Shown here: positions 1-9,978 of the stretch, one piece after another
How the letters are laid out: every line of letters begins with the position of its first letter
How positions within the stretch are numbered: position 1 is the first letter of the stretch
NCBI RefSeq assembly: GCF_900312995.1
Contig: NZ_ONZI01000001.1
Coordinates: 1,263,587 to 1,327,586, forward strand
Source: Kushneria phyllosphaerae
Lineage (GTDB): Bacteria; Pseudomonadota; Gammaproteobacteria; Pseudomonadales; Halomonadaceae
DNA: 64,000 nucleotides
Direction of reading: 5' to 3'
The notes under the pieces: model-generated
What the model was told of the DNA's origin: nothing
The model's database searches: none
The model's input: only the letters and a program-made list of their open reading frames with translations
Program-made: the position numbers and the translations under genes

Positions 1-1
1 G

Positions 2-514
2 CGGATCAGCCGTCTTTTTCACTGGCTGATGGCCGCTCTTTTGCTGTGGCAGTTTGCCGGCATGATCGCCGCCAGCCTGGTCGGCCGCGCGCCCTGGGTT
101 GCCTTCATGGTCGGAACGCACAAAAGCATCGGATTTATGCTGATGCTGCTGGTGGTCCTGCGCTCGACATGGGGCCTTTATAACCTTTCCAATCGCCCAC
201 CTCATGACCGGGGTGCTGAAATGCTGGTCGCCTTTGGTCAGCTTCTCATGTATCTGCTGATGATTGTTGTCCCGCTGCTGGGATTGACCATGAACTGGGC
301 CTCCGGCAAGCCGTTGCTGGTGTTTGGAGCGCAGCTCATGAGTGGTGGACGCGAGATGGAAGGGCTGGCAGAGCTGACGGCGCAATGGCATGTCTGGATG
401 GCCTGGACGCTGGGCGTGCTGATTGCCGGGCATGTGCTGCTGGCCGTGGTCTGGCATGGCCTCATTCGCCGCGACAATACCCTGAAGAAAATGGTGACCC
501 GCCCCAACGCCTGA
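2..514 (+). CDS. Cytochrome b561 family protein (5' end cut by window)
   Basis: Membrane di-heme b-type cytochrome of the bacterial b561 (YodB/CybB) type, which moves electrons between the quinone pool and partners in the inner membrane. The frame is open from base 2, and codons before the first visible ATG (base 29) read RISRLFHWL, a typical start of TM1 in this family, so the true start lies left of the window. Four hydrophobic segments are visible, with histidines in the expected places (FHW in TM1, GTHKS before TM2, QWHVWM and GHVL near TM3-4) as likely heme ligands. A hairpin with a T-run follows. The substrate or partner cannot be told from sequence. Confidence 0.85.
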   Translation, partial: RISRLFHWLMAALLLWQFAGMIAASLVGRAPWVAFMVGTHKSIGFMLMLLVVLRSTWGLYNLSNRPPHDRGAEMLVAFGQLLMYLLMIVVPLLGLTMNWASGKPLLVFGAQLMSGGREMEGLAELTAQWHVWMAWTLGVLIAGHVLLAVVWHGLIRRDNTLKKMVTRPNA

Positions 515-530
515 AGTGCCCTTTGGAAGC

Positions 531-578
531 AGCGACCAGCGTGCCATCCAACACACGCTGGTGCCACGTCGCTTTTTT
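531..578 (+). terminator. Probable rho-independent terminator after the b561 gene
   Basis: An 8-bp perfect inner stem (536-543 with 554-561) is extended by AGCGAC/GTCGCT (531-536 with 568-573) across a bulge and is followed by six T. It lies between the convergent ends of the b561 gene and the voltage-sensor gene. Confidence 0.6.
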
Positions 579-582
579 AACG

Positions 583-1683
583 CTAGTAATAGCGCTCCTT
601 CCAGCGCTGTACCTTCACTTCACTTTTCAGCACATCCAGCACCTCGACCAGTACCTGTTCTAGCGCCTGATAGTCACTGGCGCTGGCGGGCACGCTGCGA
701 TCGATGGTGCGATTGGCCAGCTCCTCGATCAGTGAGCGGAAGTCCGGTGAACGAATGCCGATGACCGCCTCCCTGATTAGCCGGCTGGTGACATCGGCCA
801 TCGCTTCATCCATGGCCTCGACCACCTGTGCCCCCATTGGTAGACGTTGCAGGCTGCGGATGGTGGGGTTTTCCGTCACTGCGCGATGAATCAGACCGCT
901 GACCCAGGTATTGATGTCCTCGCGATGCTGGGCATAGCTTTCGCCCAGTACGCGTTGCACGCGATGGGCCACGTCATCGATCAGCTGCTGTTTGCGGGGC
1001 AGCAGGACTTCGTCGGTCACGCGACGGGAAATATTGCCCTTGGAGAGAAAGCCTTCCTGCACGTCGGTCAGCATCCTGACGATCACGCGATCGGAGATCT
1101 CTTCAAGTGCGATTTCGTAATACTTGTAGAAAAAGCGATAGATACCCCAGGTGCGAATATCGATCAGACGCGTGCGCTGCAGCCGAACCAGAAGCCCGAT
1201 GATACGCAGTACGCGCAGCAGGCGCAGACCACCGACCGGGATGCAGCCAAGCACGTCGTACCAGTGCACGAAGGGATAAAAAAACCAGCGGTGATAACGC
1301 CTGTCCCAGATGGCAAGGGCCCAGCTTGCCAAAACATCGAATACGAAGACGGCCACGAACCACAGATCGATCGTTTCAAAATTGGCATGTAGCCAGCCAC
1401 CCCATTGCTCAAGTGTCGGCGAGATGGCCGAAAGCAGATCGCGAAAGGGGCTGGTCAGATACAGCGTGTCAAAAAGGATCAGCAGCAGGCTGGTCGACAC
1501 CAGCACCATGATGATTAGATCCCAGATGAGATAGCACTTCTCCAGCCAGCTAGGAATGTCTCGAGGCGGCTCGTGCTTGTCCTCTTCAGGGGCATCGCTG
1601 CGCGGCTGATCGGCCCAGCTGTTGGCCGGCGGATAGCGATCGCGCTGCGTGCCACCCTCTGATGGGGAATCCTCTTGATGCAT
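583..1683 (-). CDS. Voltage-sensor-domain membrane protein, ion-channel-like but without pore domain
   Basis: 366 aa. A polar N-terminus (1-45) is followed by four hydrophobic segments resembling S1-S4 of voltage-gated cation channels: S1 about 51-77 (Asp72 inside), S2 about 103-127, S3 about 138-150 (WYDVLGCIP, like the S3 D...P motif) and S4 about 152-175, with arginines at 154, 157, 160, 167, 170 and 172, partly every third residue. Channels normally continue with S5-P-loop-S6. Here residues 176-366 are hydrophilic and probably helical, with no further membrane segment. The protein may be a proton-channel-like or voltage-signalling protein, or need a partner. The start has a strong AAGGAGG site. 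It is likely to be labelled ion transporter by homology; its function is not known. Confidence 0.75.
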   Translation of the reverse strand: MHQEDSPSEGGTQRDRYPPANSWADQPRSDAPEEDKHEPPRDIPSWLEKCYLIWDLIIMVLVSTSLLLILFDTLYLTSPFRDLLSAISPTLEQWGGWLHANFETIDLWFVAVFVFDVLASWALAIWDRRYHRWFFYPFVHWYDVLGCIPVGGLRLLRVLRIIGLLVRLQRTRLIDIRTWGIYRFFYKYYEIALEEISDRVIVRMLTDVQEGFLSKGNISRRVTDEVLLPRKQQLIDDVAHRVQRVLGESYAQHREDINTWVSGLIHRAVTENPTIRSLQRLPMGAQVVEAMDEAMADVTSRLIREAVIGIRSPDFRSLIEELANRTIDRSVPASASDYQALEQVLVEVLDVLKSEVKVQRWKERYY

Positions 1684-1788
1684 GTGTGCCTCCTTGCGTG
1701 AGGGGCTATCTCAGATGCTTGAGCGCCTCGCGTCAAGTCGCCGGCGCTCAAACCTCCGGCAGCATCCGGATTTCAGACTAGAAAGAAT

Positions 1789-2601
1789 TTACGGTGCGCC
1801 TGGCAGCTCGCGCTTGTGTGCGGTGCGATCATAGGTGCTGATGATACGCTGTGCGGCTTGTCCATCGATCTCCCTGCCTTCCAGAAAATCATCGATCTGA
1901 TCATAGGTGACGCCCAGGGCATCTTCGTCGGTCCGACCTGGAGAAAGGGTTTCAAGATCTGCAGTGGGGACCTTGTTGACCAGCGATTCAGGCCCGTCGA
2001 GTACGCTGAGTATCGCTCGTACCCGACGCTTGTTGAGACCAAACAGCGGTGTGATATCGCAGGCGCCATCACCGTGTTTGGTAAAAAAGCCCATGACCGC
2101 TTCGGCGCCGTGATCGGTGCCGACCACCAGACCATTATGGCGACCGGCCACGGCATACTGCGCGATCATGCGGGCCCGCGCCTTGATGTTGCCATGGACA
2201 AAATCACGCTGATGCTCGTCCTTGAACCCAAGACCGCCCTGTTCGAGGCCTTCAAGCATGCCATCTGCCGAAGGCTTGATGTTCACGTCCAGCTGCTCAT
2301 CGGCTCGAATGTAGTGAATGGCAGCCTGAGCATCATCTTCATCATGCTGCTCGCCGTAGGGCAGGCGCATGGCATAAAAGGTGGCCTTGCCGCTGCGCTC
2401 GCGGATGCGCTCCACGGCAAGCTGGCAAAGACGGCCGGTCGTGGTGGAGTCCACGCCGCCGCTGATCCCAAGGACCAGGGCCACGGCACCGGCCTTTTCC
2501 AAAGACCGCGTCAGAAAGTCGATGCGTCGTTCCACTTCCTGTTGAGCATCGAAGTGCTGCCCGATATCGAGCGCGTCAATAATCTGCTGCTGGGTGGTCA
2601 T
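1789..2601 (-). CDS. nadE: NH3-dependent NAD(+) synthetase
   Basis: 270 aa, close to the 275 aa of E. coli NadE. It makes NAD+ from deamido-NAD+, ATP and ammonia in the cytoplasm, the last step of NAD synthesis. The PP-loop motif SGGVDS sits at about residues 46-51, and later blocks KARARMIAQY, GTDHGAEAVMGFFTKHGDG and GLNKRRVR match the ammonia-dependent single-domain form. There is no N-terminal glutaminase (nitrilase) domain, so free ammonia is the expected nitrogen donor. It stands alone on the minus strand, 105 bp downstream of the voltage-sensor gene's start on the same strand. Confidence 0.95.
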   Translation of the reverse strand: MTTQQQIIDALDIGQHFDAQQEVERRIDFLTRSLEKAGAVALVLGISGGVDSTTTGRLCQLAVERIRERSGKATFYAMRLPYGEQHDEDDAQAAIHYIRADEQLDVNIKPSADGMLEGLEQGGLGFKDEHQRDFVHGNIKARARMIAQYAVAGRHNGLVVGTDHGAEAVMGFFTKHGDGACDITPLFGLNKRRVRAILSVLDGPESLVNKVPTADLETLSPGRTDEDALGVTYDQIDDFLEGREIDGQAAQRIISTYDRTAHKRELPGAP

Positions 2602-2846
2602 GAGCGATCATCATCCTGCGTGCAGTGAATGTAGTGACTACCGACAGCGTAGCCGGAAATCAAGACCGATAAAATTCCGTCAGGCGTCAGCAGCATTGTT
2701 CAAACACTGCCCATGATAATGGGTCAGGCGTCAAAGCGCATGATGAGGCGCTGGTGCACGTGATGGTGATGGTTCTCGTGCGTGGCAGAAAAGCGGGCAT
2801 ACTGGCAGGCAAGACAGCCCTCTGAACAGACAGCTGTCTGCAGGTT

Positions 2847-5756
2847 CTACGACATCAGCGTCTCATGTTCAGCCGAATGCACGCGCCCGCGTCCGGCATG
2901 CTTGGCGCTGTACAGTGCCTGGTCGGCCATTTCGATCAGAGTGCTCATGTCACGGCCCTGGCGCGGGGCGTCGATCAGCCCTGCCGAAAAGGTGAGGTGA
3001 CTGATTCGCTCATCACCGATCTGCATGGACCACTGGCCAAACTGCTCAAGGACTTCGTTCAAGCGCATCAATGCGATGCTGGCAGACGCTCCCGGCAGGA
3101 CCACAATGAACTCCTCACCGCCGTAGCGACAGGAGATGTCCGTGGCGCGCAGCCGCTGGGTCAGAATCTCGCCCAGCGCCACCAGCACCTGATCACCGGC
3201 ATCATGTCCCCATGTATCATTGAGACGCTTGAAGTGATCCAGGTCCAGCAGGGCCAGTGCCACCGGGGTCTCATCGCTGGCGCTTTCAAGCAGACCGGGC
3301 AGCGTCTCGTTGAGGTAGCGGCGGTTGTAAAGCCCGGTCAGCGCATCGCGGTAGGCGTGGTCGGTCAGCTGATTGCGCAGACGCAGATTGATCAGCGTCA
3401 GCGTCAGGATGCGGGCGGTTTCATCGGTCATGCGCTCGAGACGATGCCGGTCCTCGTCATCCAGCGGCTCGGCCTGCAGGGTCATGCGGCCGAGCGCACC
3501 GGTCGACGTGGTCAGGCGCTGGCGGTATTCAAAGGTTGGTTGCGCGCAAAGGGCGCCGCCCCAGGCAAGGCAGTGCGCCTGATCCAGCTCTTCAATGCGA
3601 AGGGCCAGTTCGCCACGAGTGTCCGGGAAGCATCGGGGCAGGCACTCTTCCAGCAGCGGGATGACGCTGGCAATGTCGTTGAGCTCGAAAAGTCGCGTGC
3701 TCAGTTCATTGAGATACTGACGATACAGGCCGTCGCGGGCCAGGCGCTGATTCAGCAGCACCATGCCCTGTTCGGCCTCCTTGCGCGCCGTGATGTCATG
3801 CACCATTTCATAAATCAGCGTTTTCCCGCCGATCACCACCGAGGCCACAAACACTTCCACGTCGCGTATGGTGGCGTCGGCCATGCGGTGGCGGGTCTCG
3901 AAATGCCCTTCCTGTTGCACTAGTGTCTGCCGGGCACGCTGCTGGCGGGTTTCCATAGGGGTCAGAGACACGTCCTTCATCACCAGCGTTTTGAGCACTT
4001 CCGGCGAATAGCCATAATAATCGCTGGCGGCACTGTTGGCATCGACAATGGCGCCGCTTTCAGGGTCCACCAGCAGCTTGATGGCGTTGCCGCTTTCAAA
4101 GGTACTGCGATAAAGGCTCGCATTTTCGACCAGCAGCTCGGTGGCCTGCTTGCGGGCACTGATGTCCTCGATCAACAGCAGATAAAGATTATCTTCCGGC
4201 AAGGGTGCGATGACCCACTCGGTCCATAGCGGCTGCCCTGTCCGGTCATGACTAAAAATGCTCATCCTCAGCTCGCGATGCCAGGTCGACTCGCGTCGCT
4301 GCGTAGCGTCCTGCTGTTGCCATTCGTGCCAGTGCTGCAGGGTGTCTGCGTGTTCTTCAGCGCTGACCCATTGCCAGATGTTTTCCTGACCGGTAACAAG
4401 CTCGTGCGGCGCCAGCAGCTGCTCCAGCATAGGGTTGTGTTGATGAATGGTGCCCTGGGCATCGACCACCAGCATGCTGGTGGGCGTGGTATCAAAGAGG
4501 GTCTGTAGACGCTGGCGGGTGTTCGCAAGACGCTGCTCCTGCTCGCGACGCGTCTGAATGTCGATAACCGTTCCCACGATTCGGGTGGGCTGCTGATCTT
4601 CATCAAAGGCCATGACCTGGCCGTTGGCCAGCAGCCAGCGCCATCGATTATGTGCATCCAGAAAGCGATATTCGCAGCGCCAGTGCGCACTGCGCCCGAA
4701 TATGTGGTCGTCAAGGCTTGCCATCACATGATCCAGATCATCGGGGTGAAACAGACGATCACGCCAGGCCTGAACATCACGCGGCAGGGCACCGTTGCGA
4801 TAGCCCAGAATCTGATGGAACTGGGGTGAGGCAAATAGCTCGTCGGTGACGAGGTTCATGTCCCAAACGCCCGTATCGGACCCGGTCAGGGCCAGATTCC
4901 AGCGCTGCTCCTGTTCGGCCAGACGGGTTCTGGTCTCGTTCAGAGCCTTCCATGGATAGCGCAGATGGCTCAAAAAAAGCGCGCGAAAGATCAGAACGTA
5001 GGAAACGGCCTTATAGATATGCCCAAGAATGTTGAATTCATCGTTGGCCGAGGCGTAGAGCGTAAAACATATTTCGGCCAGCGCCGTGACCCACGCCGCC
5101 AGCGTGAGCATTTCCCGATCACGCCGCTGACGCAGGCGTGAGGAGCGTAGCAGGATGATACCGGCGAGCACGCTCATGCCGGCCAGCCCCCACTCCAGCA
5201 GGATCTTGAGAAGGGTCAGCCCTTTTCCCGGCATATAAAGGACGGGTATTTGCTGCGCATAGCCAAAGATGGCGACTAATGTCAAAACCCCGGTCGCGGT
5301 GAAAAGGGTCAGGATCAGATGTGGAAAGCGGGAAGGCTTGTCGGACAGATGAGACAGGGACAGCAGCAGCAGAGCGCTGATCGCACTCAATCGGCCCAGA
5401 AGCCAGAAGTAGATTGCCTTGTCCAGGGTGTTGGGCGAGAAAATGGCGGGCATGCCGGGCATGGAGAGTAGATGGAGGGCATCCATCAAGGCAGAAAGCG
5501 CCAGCAGGCTACCGACACACAGGTACTGGGTCGACAGGGTTTTATAGCTGTTAAAAATGGCCAGTGCAGACAGAACGGCCACGATCACGCAGGTCAGCTC
5601 AACGAGAGAGTGAAACCCCAGATAGTTCTGCGACAGCCCAAAGGCCTGCGTTCCCGGCAATAGGGCAAGCAGCAGCATGAGCCCCAGCAGGACCCAGAAA
5701 AGGCTGCCCATCGGGCCGGTCAGCAGGTGTTTAAGAGCTGTCTTGAGCGTTGCCAT
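2847..5756 (-). CDS. Membrane diguanylate cyclase with MASE3, PAS repeats and GGDEF domain
   Basis: 969 aa. Residues about 15-280 hold seven or eight membrane segments matching a MASE3 sensor (FHSLVEL, DALHLLSMPGMP, FWLLGRL). Three PAS-type regions follow; the first (about 300-420) is a PAS_3 fold ending in GTVIDIQTRREQE, and another ends in HDITARKEAE. The C-terminal GGDEF domain has an intact GGEEF at 879-883, the metal-binding LDLDHFK motif, and an inhibitory RxxD site (RATD) five residues before GGEEF. It should therefore make c-di-GMP and be product-inhibited. There is no EAL domain. The signal sensed is unknown. It is a single gene 90 bp downstream, on the same strand, of the MATE gene's stop. 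Confidence 0.9.
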   Translation of the reverse strand: MATLKTALKHLLTGPMGSLFWVLLGLMLLLALLPGTQAFGLSQNYLGFHSLVELTCVIVAVLSALAIFNSYKTLSTQYLCVGSLLALSALMDALHLLSMPGMPAIFSPNTLDKAIYFWLLGRLSAISALLLLSLSHLSDKPSRFPHLILTLFTATGVLTLVAIFGYAQQIPVLYMPGKGLTLLKILLEWGLAGMSVLAGIILLRSSRLRQRRDREMLTLAAWVTALAEICFTLYASANDEFNILGHIYKAVSYVLIFRALFLSHLRYPWKALNETRTRLAEQEQRWNLALTGSDTGVWDMNLVTDELFASPQFHQILGYRNGALPRDVQAWRDRLFHPDDLDHVMASLDDHIFGRSAHWRCEYRFLDAHNRWRWLLANGQVMAFDEDQQPTRIVGTVIDIQTRREQEQRLANTRQRLQTLFDTTPTSMLVVDAQGTIHQHNPMLEQLLAPHELVTGQENIWQWVSAEEHADTLQHWHEWQQQDATQRRESTWHRELRMSIFSHDRTGQPLWTEWVIAPLPEDNLYLLLIEDISARKQATELLVENASLYRSTFESGNAIKLLVDPESGAIVDANSAASDYYGYSPEVLKTLVMKDVSLTPMETRQQRARQTLVQQEGHFETRHRMADATIRDVEVFVASVVIGGKTLIYEMVHDITARKEAEQGMVLLNQRLARDGLYRQYLNELSTRLFELNDIASVIPLLEECLPRCFPDTRGELALRIEELDQAHCLAWGGALCAQPTFEYRQRLTTSTGALGRMTLQAEPLDDEDRHRLERMTDETARILTLTLINLRLRNQLTDHAYRDALTGLYNRRYLNETLPGLLESASDETPVALALLDLDHFKRLNDTWGHDAGDQVLVALGEILTQRLRATDISCRYGGEEFIVVLPGASASIALMRLNEVLEQFGQWSMQIGDERISHLTFSAGLIDAPRQGRDMSTLIEMADQALYSAKHAGRGRVHSAEHETLMS

Positions 5757-5845
5757 TCGACCGTCCAGCGTTGAGATGCGCAGGCCTGCATGTTAGGGCA
5801 ATCAGCACAGGGCGTTAACGTTTGAGAATCGCACTTTCCTGGGGT

Positions 5846-7198
5846 CTATTCGTTAAAACGATCCTGATCTGCCCATTGGCCCTTGCGTCTTGAAAGATAA
5901 ACCATGACCAGTCCCAGCGAACGCACCAGCGTAAAGATGGTAAAGGACAGCCAGAGTCCGTGATTGCCGAGCGGCTGAGTCAGCCACCACACCGGTAGAT
6001 AGATCGCCAGGGCCACAATGATCGTATCGCGCATGGCGCGAGTGTCGGTCGTGCCGATGAAAACCCCATCGAGCAGATAGCTCCACACGGCCAGCAGCGG
6101 CATGATCACCAGCCACGGCAGATACTCGCCGGCCAGCTGGCGAATGGGTTCGATGTCGGTCAGGCGTGCAATCAGCCAGGGGCCGGACAATGCAAAGGCC
6201 AGCGCTGCCAGCGCCGCCGTCAGCAGTGAGAACACCGCGCAGGCGCGCACCGAGCGGGCAAACTCGCGCCAGTTTTCCTTGCCAGCAGCCTTGCCTGTCA
6301 GGGCTTCCGCGGCATTGGCAAACCCGTCGAGCCCGTAGGAGATCATCATGACCAGCTGCATCAGGATGGCATTGGCGGCCAGCGTCTGATCGCCCAGCTG
6401 TGCGCCCTGTGAGGTAAAAAAGGCCATGGCAAACAAGAGACACAGCGTGCGTACAAACAGATGGCGATTAACGCGAAAGAGCTCGCCGTAGGCCTTGAGG
6501 CGCTTGAGCGGGGTGGCATCAAACTGTCCTGCCAGCGTTTTCAGAGCGCGCCGAACCAGCCACAGCCCGAAAACCAGGGCAGTGTAATCTCCGATCAGTG
6601 AGGCGGTGGCTACGCCCTTGACGTTCATGTCGAACCCGACCACCAGCACGATATCGAGCACGATGTTGACACTGTTGGTGATCAGCATCAGCAGCAGGGT
6701 CACGCGGGCATTCTGACGTCCCAGAAACCAGCCGATGATGGCGTAGTTCATCAATACCGCCGGTGCCGAGAGAATACGAACATGGGCATAATCGGCAGAC
6801 AGCCGTGCCGTAGCGTCGCTGTCCGGCTGTAAAAGCCAGAGGCCAAGATCGATCAGCGGTGCTGACAGGGCGATCAATGCCATGCCGATGACCACGGCAA
6901 TCAGCAGTGACTGTCCGAGCAGATTGCGAACGACCTGGTCCTCTCCGCGCCCGACCGCCTGAGAGGTCAAACCGGTCGTCCCCATGCGCAAAAAGCCAAA
7001 TCCCCAGAATAAAAAGCTGAATAGCGTGCTGCCAAGCGTGACAGCGGCCAGATATCGCGCGTGAGGGAGGTGACCGATCACGGCCGTATCCACCAGTCCC
7101 AGCAGCGGTACGCTGGCATTGGAGATGATAATGGGCCATGAAAGACGCCAGACGTCGTGCAGGCGCTGTGAAAAGCCCGGGGAAGGCGAAAGAGACAT
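5846..7198 (-). CDS. MATE family efflux transporter, DinF-like
   Basis: About 450 aa and twelve predicted membrane helices. It is a cation-coupled multidrug/metabolite exporter of the MATE superfamily, inner membrane. The N-terminal block VPLLGLVDTAVIGHL and LRMGTTGLTSQAVGRG are typical of the DinF branch. I chose the ATG at 7198, which puts MSLSPSPGF directly before the first helix; a GTG at 7285 with a better Shine-Dalgarno (AAAGGA) would add 29 residues unlike the family, so the start is uncertain. The substrate is not predictable. The next gene upstream (porin) is divergent. Confidence 0.88.
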   Translation of the reverse strand: MSLSPSPGFSQRLHDVWRLSWPIIISNASVPLLGLVDTAVIGHLPHARYLAAVTLGSTLFSFLFWGFGFLRMGTTGLTSQAVGRGEDQVVRNLLGQSLLIAVVIGMALIALSAPLIDLGLWLLQPDSDATARLSADYAHVRILSAPAVLMNYAIIGWFLGRQNARVTLLLMLITNSVNIVLDIVLVVGFDMNVKGVATASLIGDYTALVFGLWLVRRALKTLAGQFDATPLKRLKAYGELFRVNRHLFVRTLCLLFAMAFFTSQGAQLGDQTLAANAILMQLVMMISYGLDGFANAAEALTGKAAGKENWREFARSVRACAVFSLLTAALAALAFALSGPWLIARLTDIEPIRQLAGEYLPWLVIMPLLAVWSYLLDGVFIGTTDTRAMRDTIIVALAIYLPVWWLTQPLGNHGLWLSFTIFTLVRSLGLVMVYLSRRKGQWADQDRFNE

Positions 7199-7323
7199 AA
7201 GGATACCGGCTGATTTGTGCCCGGGGAGCTTGCCACATGCCGGTCGTGGCGTCAGTAAACCGACAGAATCAGGGAAAAATGGCACTCATCCTTTAAAGCA
7301 TGAGGATATTTGCCTAAGGTAAG

Positions 7324-7345
7324 CCCTGTTTCAGAACAGGGTTTT
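7324..7345 (+). other. Stem-loop between divergent MATE and porin genes
   Basis: A perfect 7-bp stem (CCCTGTT/AACAGGG, loop TCAG) followed by TTTT. It sits upstream of both divergent genes, so it cannot end either of them; it may be part of the porin 5' leader or chance. No clear promoter hexamers were recognised in the 292 bp between the two starts. Confidence 0.3.
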
Positions 7346-7490
7346 AAAACCCGGTGACGGCATGTCTGTCCGGCAAGGATATGGGTTTCCGGACAGGGTC
7401 ATGCGAGCCTTTCATCATAATAATCTCGACCCGGCAGGACGGCGCAGCATCGCGGCTGAGCCATTCAGGGATCGATATTCGGGAAATGTC

Positions 7491-8903
7491 ATGAATTTTC
7501 GACGATATACATCGCCTTGCCGCGGTGCGACCACGCTTGCCATGATGCTGGCGGGTACGGCCATGGGGGCTGCCCATGCTCATGCGCAGGCGGTTACGGA
7601 CCTGGATTACATTGATCCCGGCATTCAACAGCCCACGGCAAGACATGAGCTTTTCAATGATCGTGACCACGGCATTCGTCTCAGTGGCGGGCTGAGCTTT
7701 TATGGCTACGGTGCCACCACCCGCAACGTCAATTTCGGGTCTTCCCGCGGAATCGATGGTGCCACGCCGACCGGCAAGCACCCGAGCTGGTGGGAACTGT
7801 CGGCCACTCCAACACTGCGCGGCGAGATCGATACCGGTCAAAGTGTGGTCTTTGGCGGTGTGGTCGGCGTTGGCAGCATGACGCGAGGCAATGCCTACGG
7901 TGATGCTTCGGGGGCCACGCCCGACCACCCCGAACATACGCGTCTTGATCAGGCCTATATCGGCTGGCGAAGCGGGTCGCTGCTGAAGGGTTCGCTGGGG
8001 GAGGATGCTCTGACCTTCTCGTTTGGTCGACAGCAGTTCATGTTCGGCGAAGGCTTTCTGGTCGGTGATGGCTATACCGATACCGGCAAGTACGGCGGCT
8101 ACTGGAGTGGCCCAAGCCAGGGGTTCAAGAATGCGGCCATTGCCTCGATCGACAGCCACGGATGGCACGGCGACCTGTTCCATCTGGAGCAGGATCAGTA
8201 CGTGCAGGGCGGCCCCGATGAAGAGACTTCGGCCAACGGTATCAACGCGGAATATACCTTTACCGATCGCGCCAAAATCGGCGGTGCCTGGCTTCGCACC
8301 TACGACAGCGACATTGCCGGACGTGAAGGTATGGATGTCTGGAACGTGCGCCTCAAGGGTAAGCCGCTGGCCAGCGTGCCGGGCCTTGCGCTTGGCGGAC
8401 AGTATGTCAGCCAGAAAAATCGGGATGCCGATATTGATGATGATGGCTGGTATGTTCAGGCCACCTATACCTTTCAGGATGCCCCCTGGTCGCCTGAAAT
8501 CGCTTATCGCCATGCCCGGTTCAGCGAAAACTACGACACCCTGTTTTATGAGTTTGCCGGCGGGTGGGGCAACTGGTTCATGGGCGAGATCACCGGCGAA
8601 TACATGCTGTTCAATACCAACATGAAAATCGACATGCTGAGAGCGTCGGTTTCTCCGCGTGATGATCTGGAAACCGGCATCATCGGCTATCGCTTCCGAC
8701 TGGATGATCCGCAATCCGTGGGTGCCAGCGATGCCGACTTTGCCAGGGAGATCAATCTTTACGCTGACTGGAACCTCAGTGAGCAGGTGACCCTCTCGGG
8801 CGTCTATGCAGTGGCCTTCCCTGAAGAAGGTGCACGCTCGCGCTTTGGCGGCAACGACAATACGTCACAGCTTTTTGAGCTGTTTGCGACCTACACGTTT
8901 TAA
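7491..8903 (+). CDS. Outer-membrane beta-barrel porin, alginate-export/OprD-like
   Basis: 470 aa from the ATG at 7491. A signal peptide is clear: basic start, hydrophobic stretch LAMMLAGTAMGAA and AHAQA cleavage site near residue 33. The mature protein is rich in alternating aromatic/polar strands (GLSFYGYG, WHGDLFHLEQDQ, WYVQATYTFQ) and ends in ATYTF, with the terminal Phe expected for BAM-dependent barrel insertion. It resembles alginate-export-type porins, but the solute is unknown. An earlier in-frame GTG/ATG at 7362-7400 would put polar residues before the signal peptide and was rejected. A symmetrical terminator follows at once. Confidence 0.8.
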   Translation: MNFRRYTSPCRGATTLAMMLAGTAMGAAHAHAQAVTDLDYIDPGIQQPTARHELFNDRDHGIRLSGGLSFYGYGATTRNVNFGSSRGIDGATPTGKHPSWWELSATPTLRGEIDTGQSVVFGGVVGVGSMTRGNAYGDASGATPDHPEHTRLDQAYIGWRSGSLLKGSLGEDALTFSFGRQQFMFGEGFLVGDGYTDTGKYGGYWSGPSQGFKNAAIASIDSHGWHGDLFHLEQDQYVQGGPDEETSANGINAEYTFTDRAKIGGAWLRTYDSDIAGREGMDVWNVRLKGKPLASVPGLALGGQYVSQKNRDADIDDDGWYVQATYTFQDAPWSPEIAYRHARFSENYDTLFYEFAGGWGNWFMGEITGEYMLFNTNMKIDMLRASVSPRDDLETGIIGYRFRLDDPQSVGASDADFAREINLYADWNLSEQVTLSGVYAVAFPEEGARSRFGGNDNTSQLFELFATYTF

Positions 8904-8922
8904 ACATGTCGCGCTGCAAACA

Positions 8923-8954
8923 AAAAGAGGGCGGTCCATGGACCGCCCTCTTTT
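8923..8954. terminator. Bidirectional terminator, perfect 32-bp palindrome
   Basis: AAAAGAGGGCGGTCC and its exact complement meet at the centre (ATGG region), giving A-run and T-run on opposite sides. It serves the converging porin (+) and ferredoxin (-) genes. Confidence 0.85.
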
Positions 8955-8993
8955 ATATTCACTGCCAATCAATTCACGGATGCTCTTTGCCTT

Positions 8994-9916
<923 letters not shown>

Positions 9917-9951
9917 CTACGTTAAAGCGTTATGGCCGACAACTGCGCCTG

Positions 9952-9977
9952 CCGGACCGGCACAGGCGCCGGTCCGG
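9952..9977 (-). terminator. Hairpin just after the fabY-like stop codon
   Basis: A perfect 10-bp GC-rich stem (9952-9961 with 9968-9977), one base past the stop codon of the ketoacyl synthase gene. There is no T-run, so termination is likely but not certain. Confidence 0.4.
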
Positions 9978-9978
9978 T

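Noticed and set aside
7344..8714. 456-codon frame antisense to the porin gene
   Set aside because: The opposite strand has a signal peptide and barrel pattern; this one has neither.
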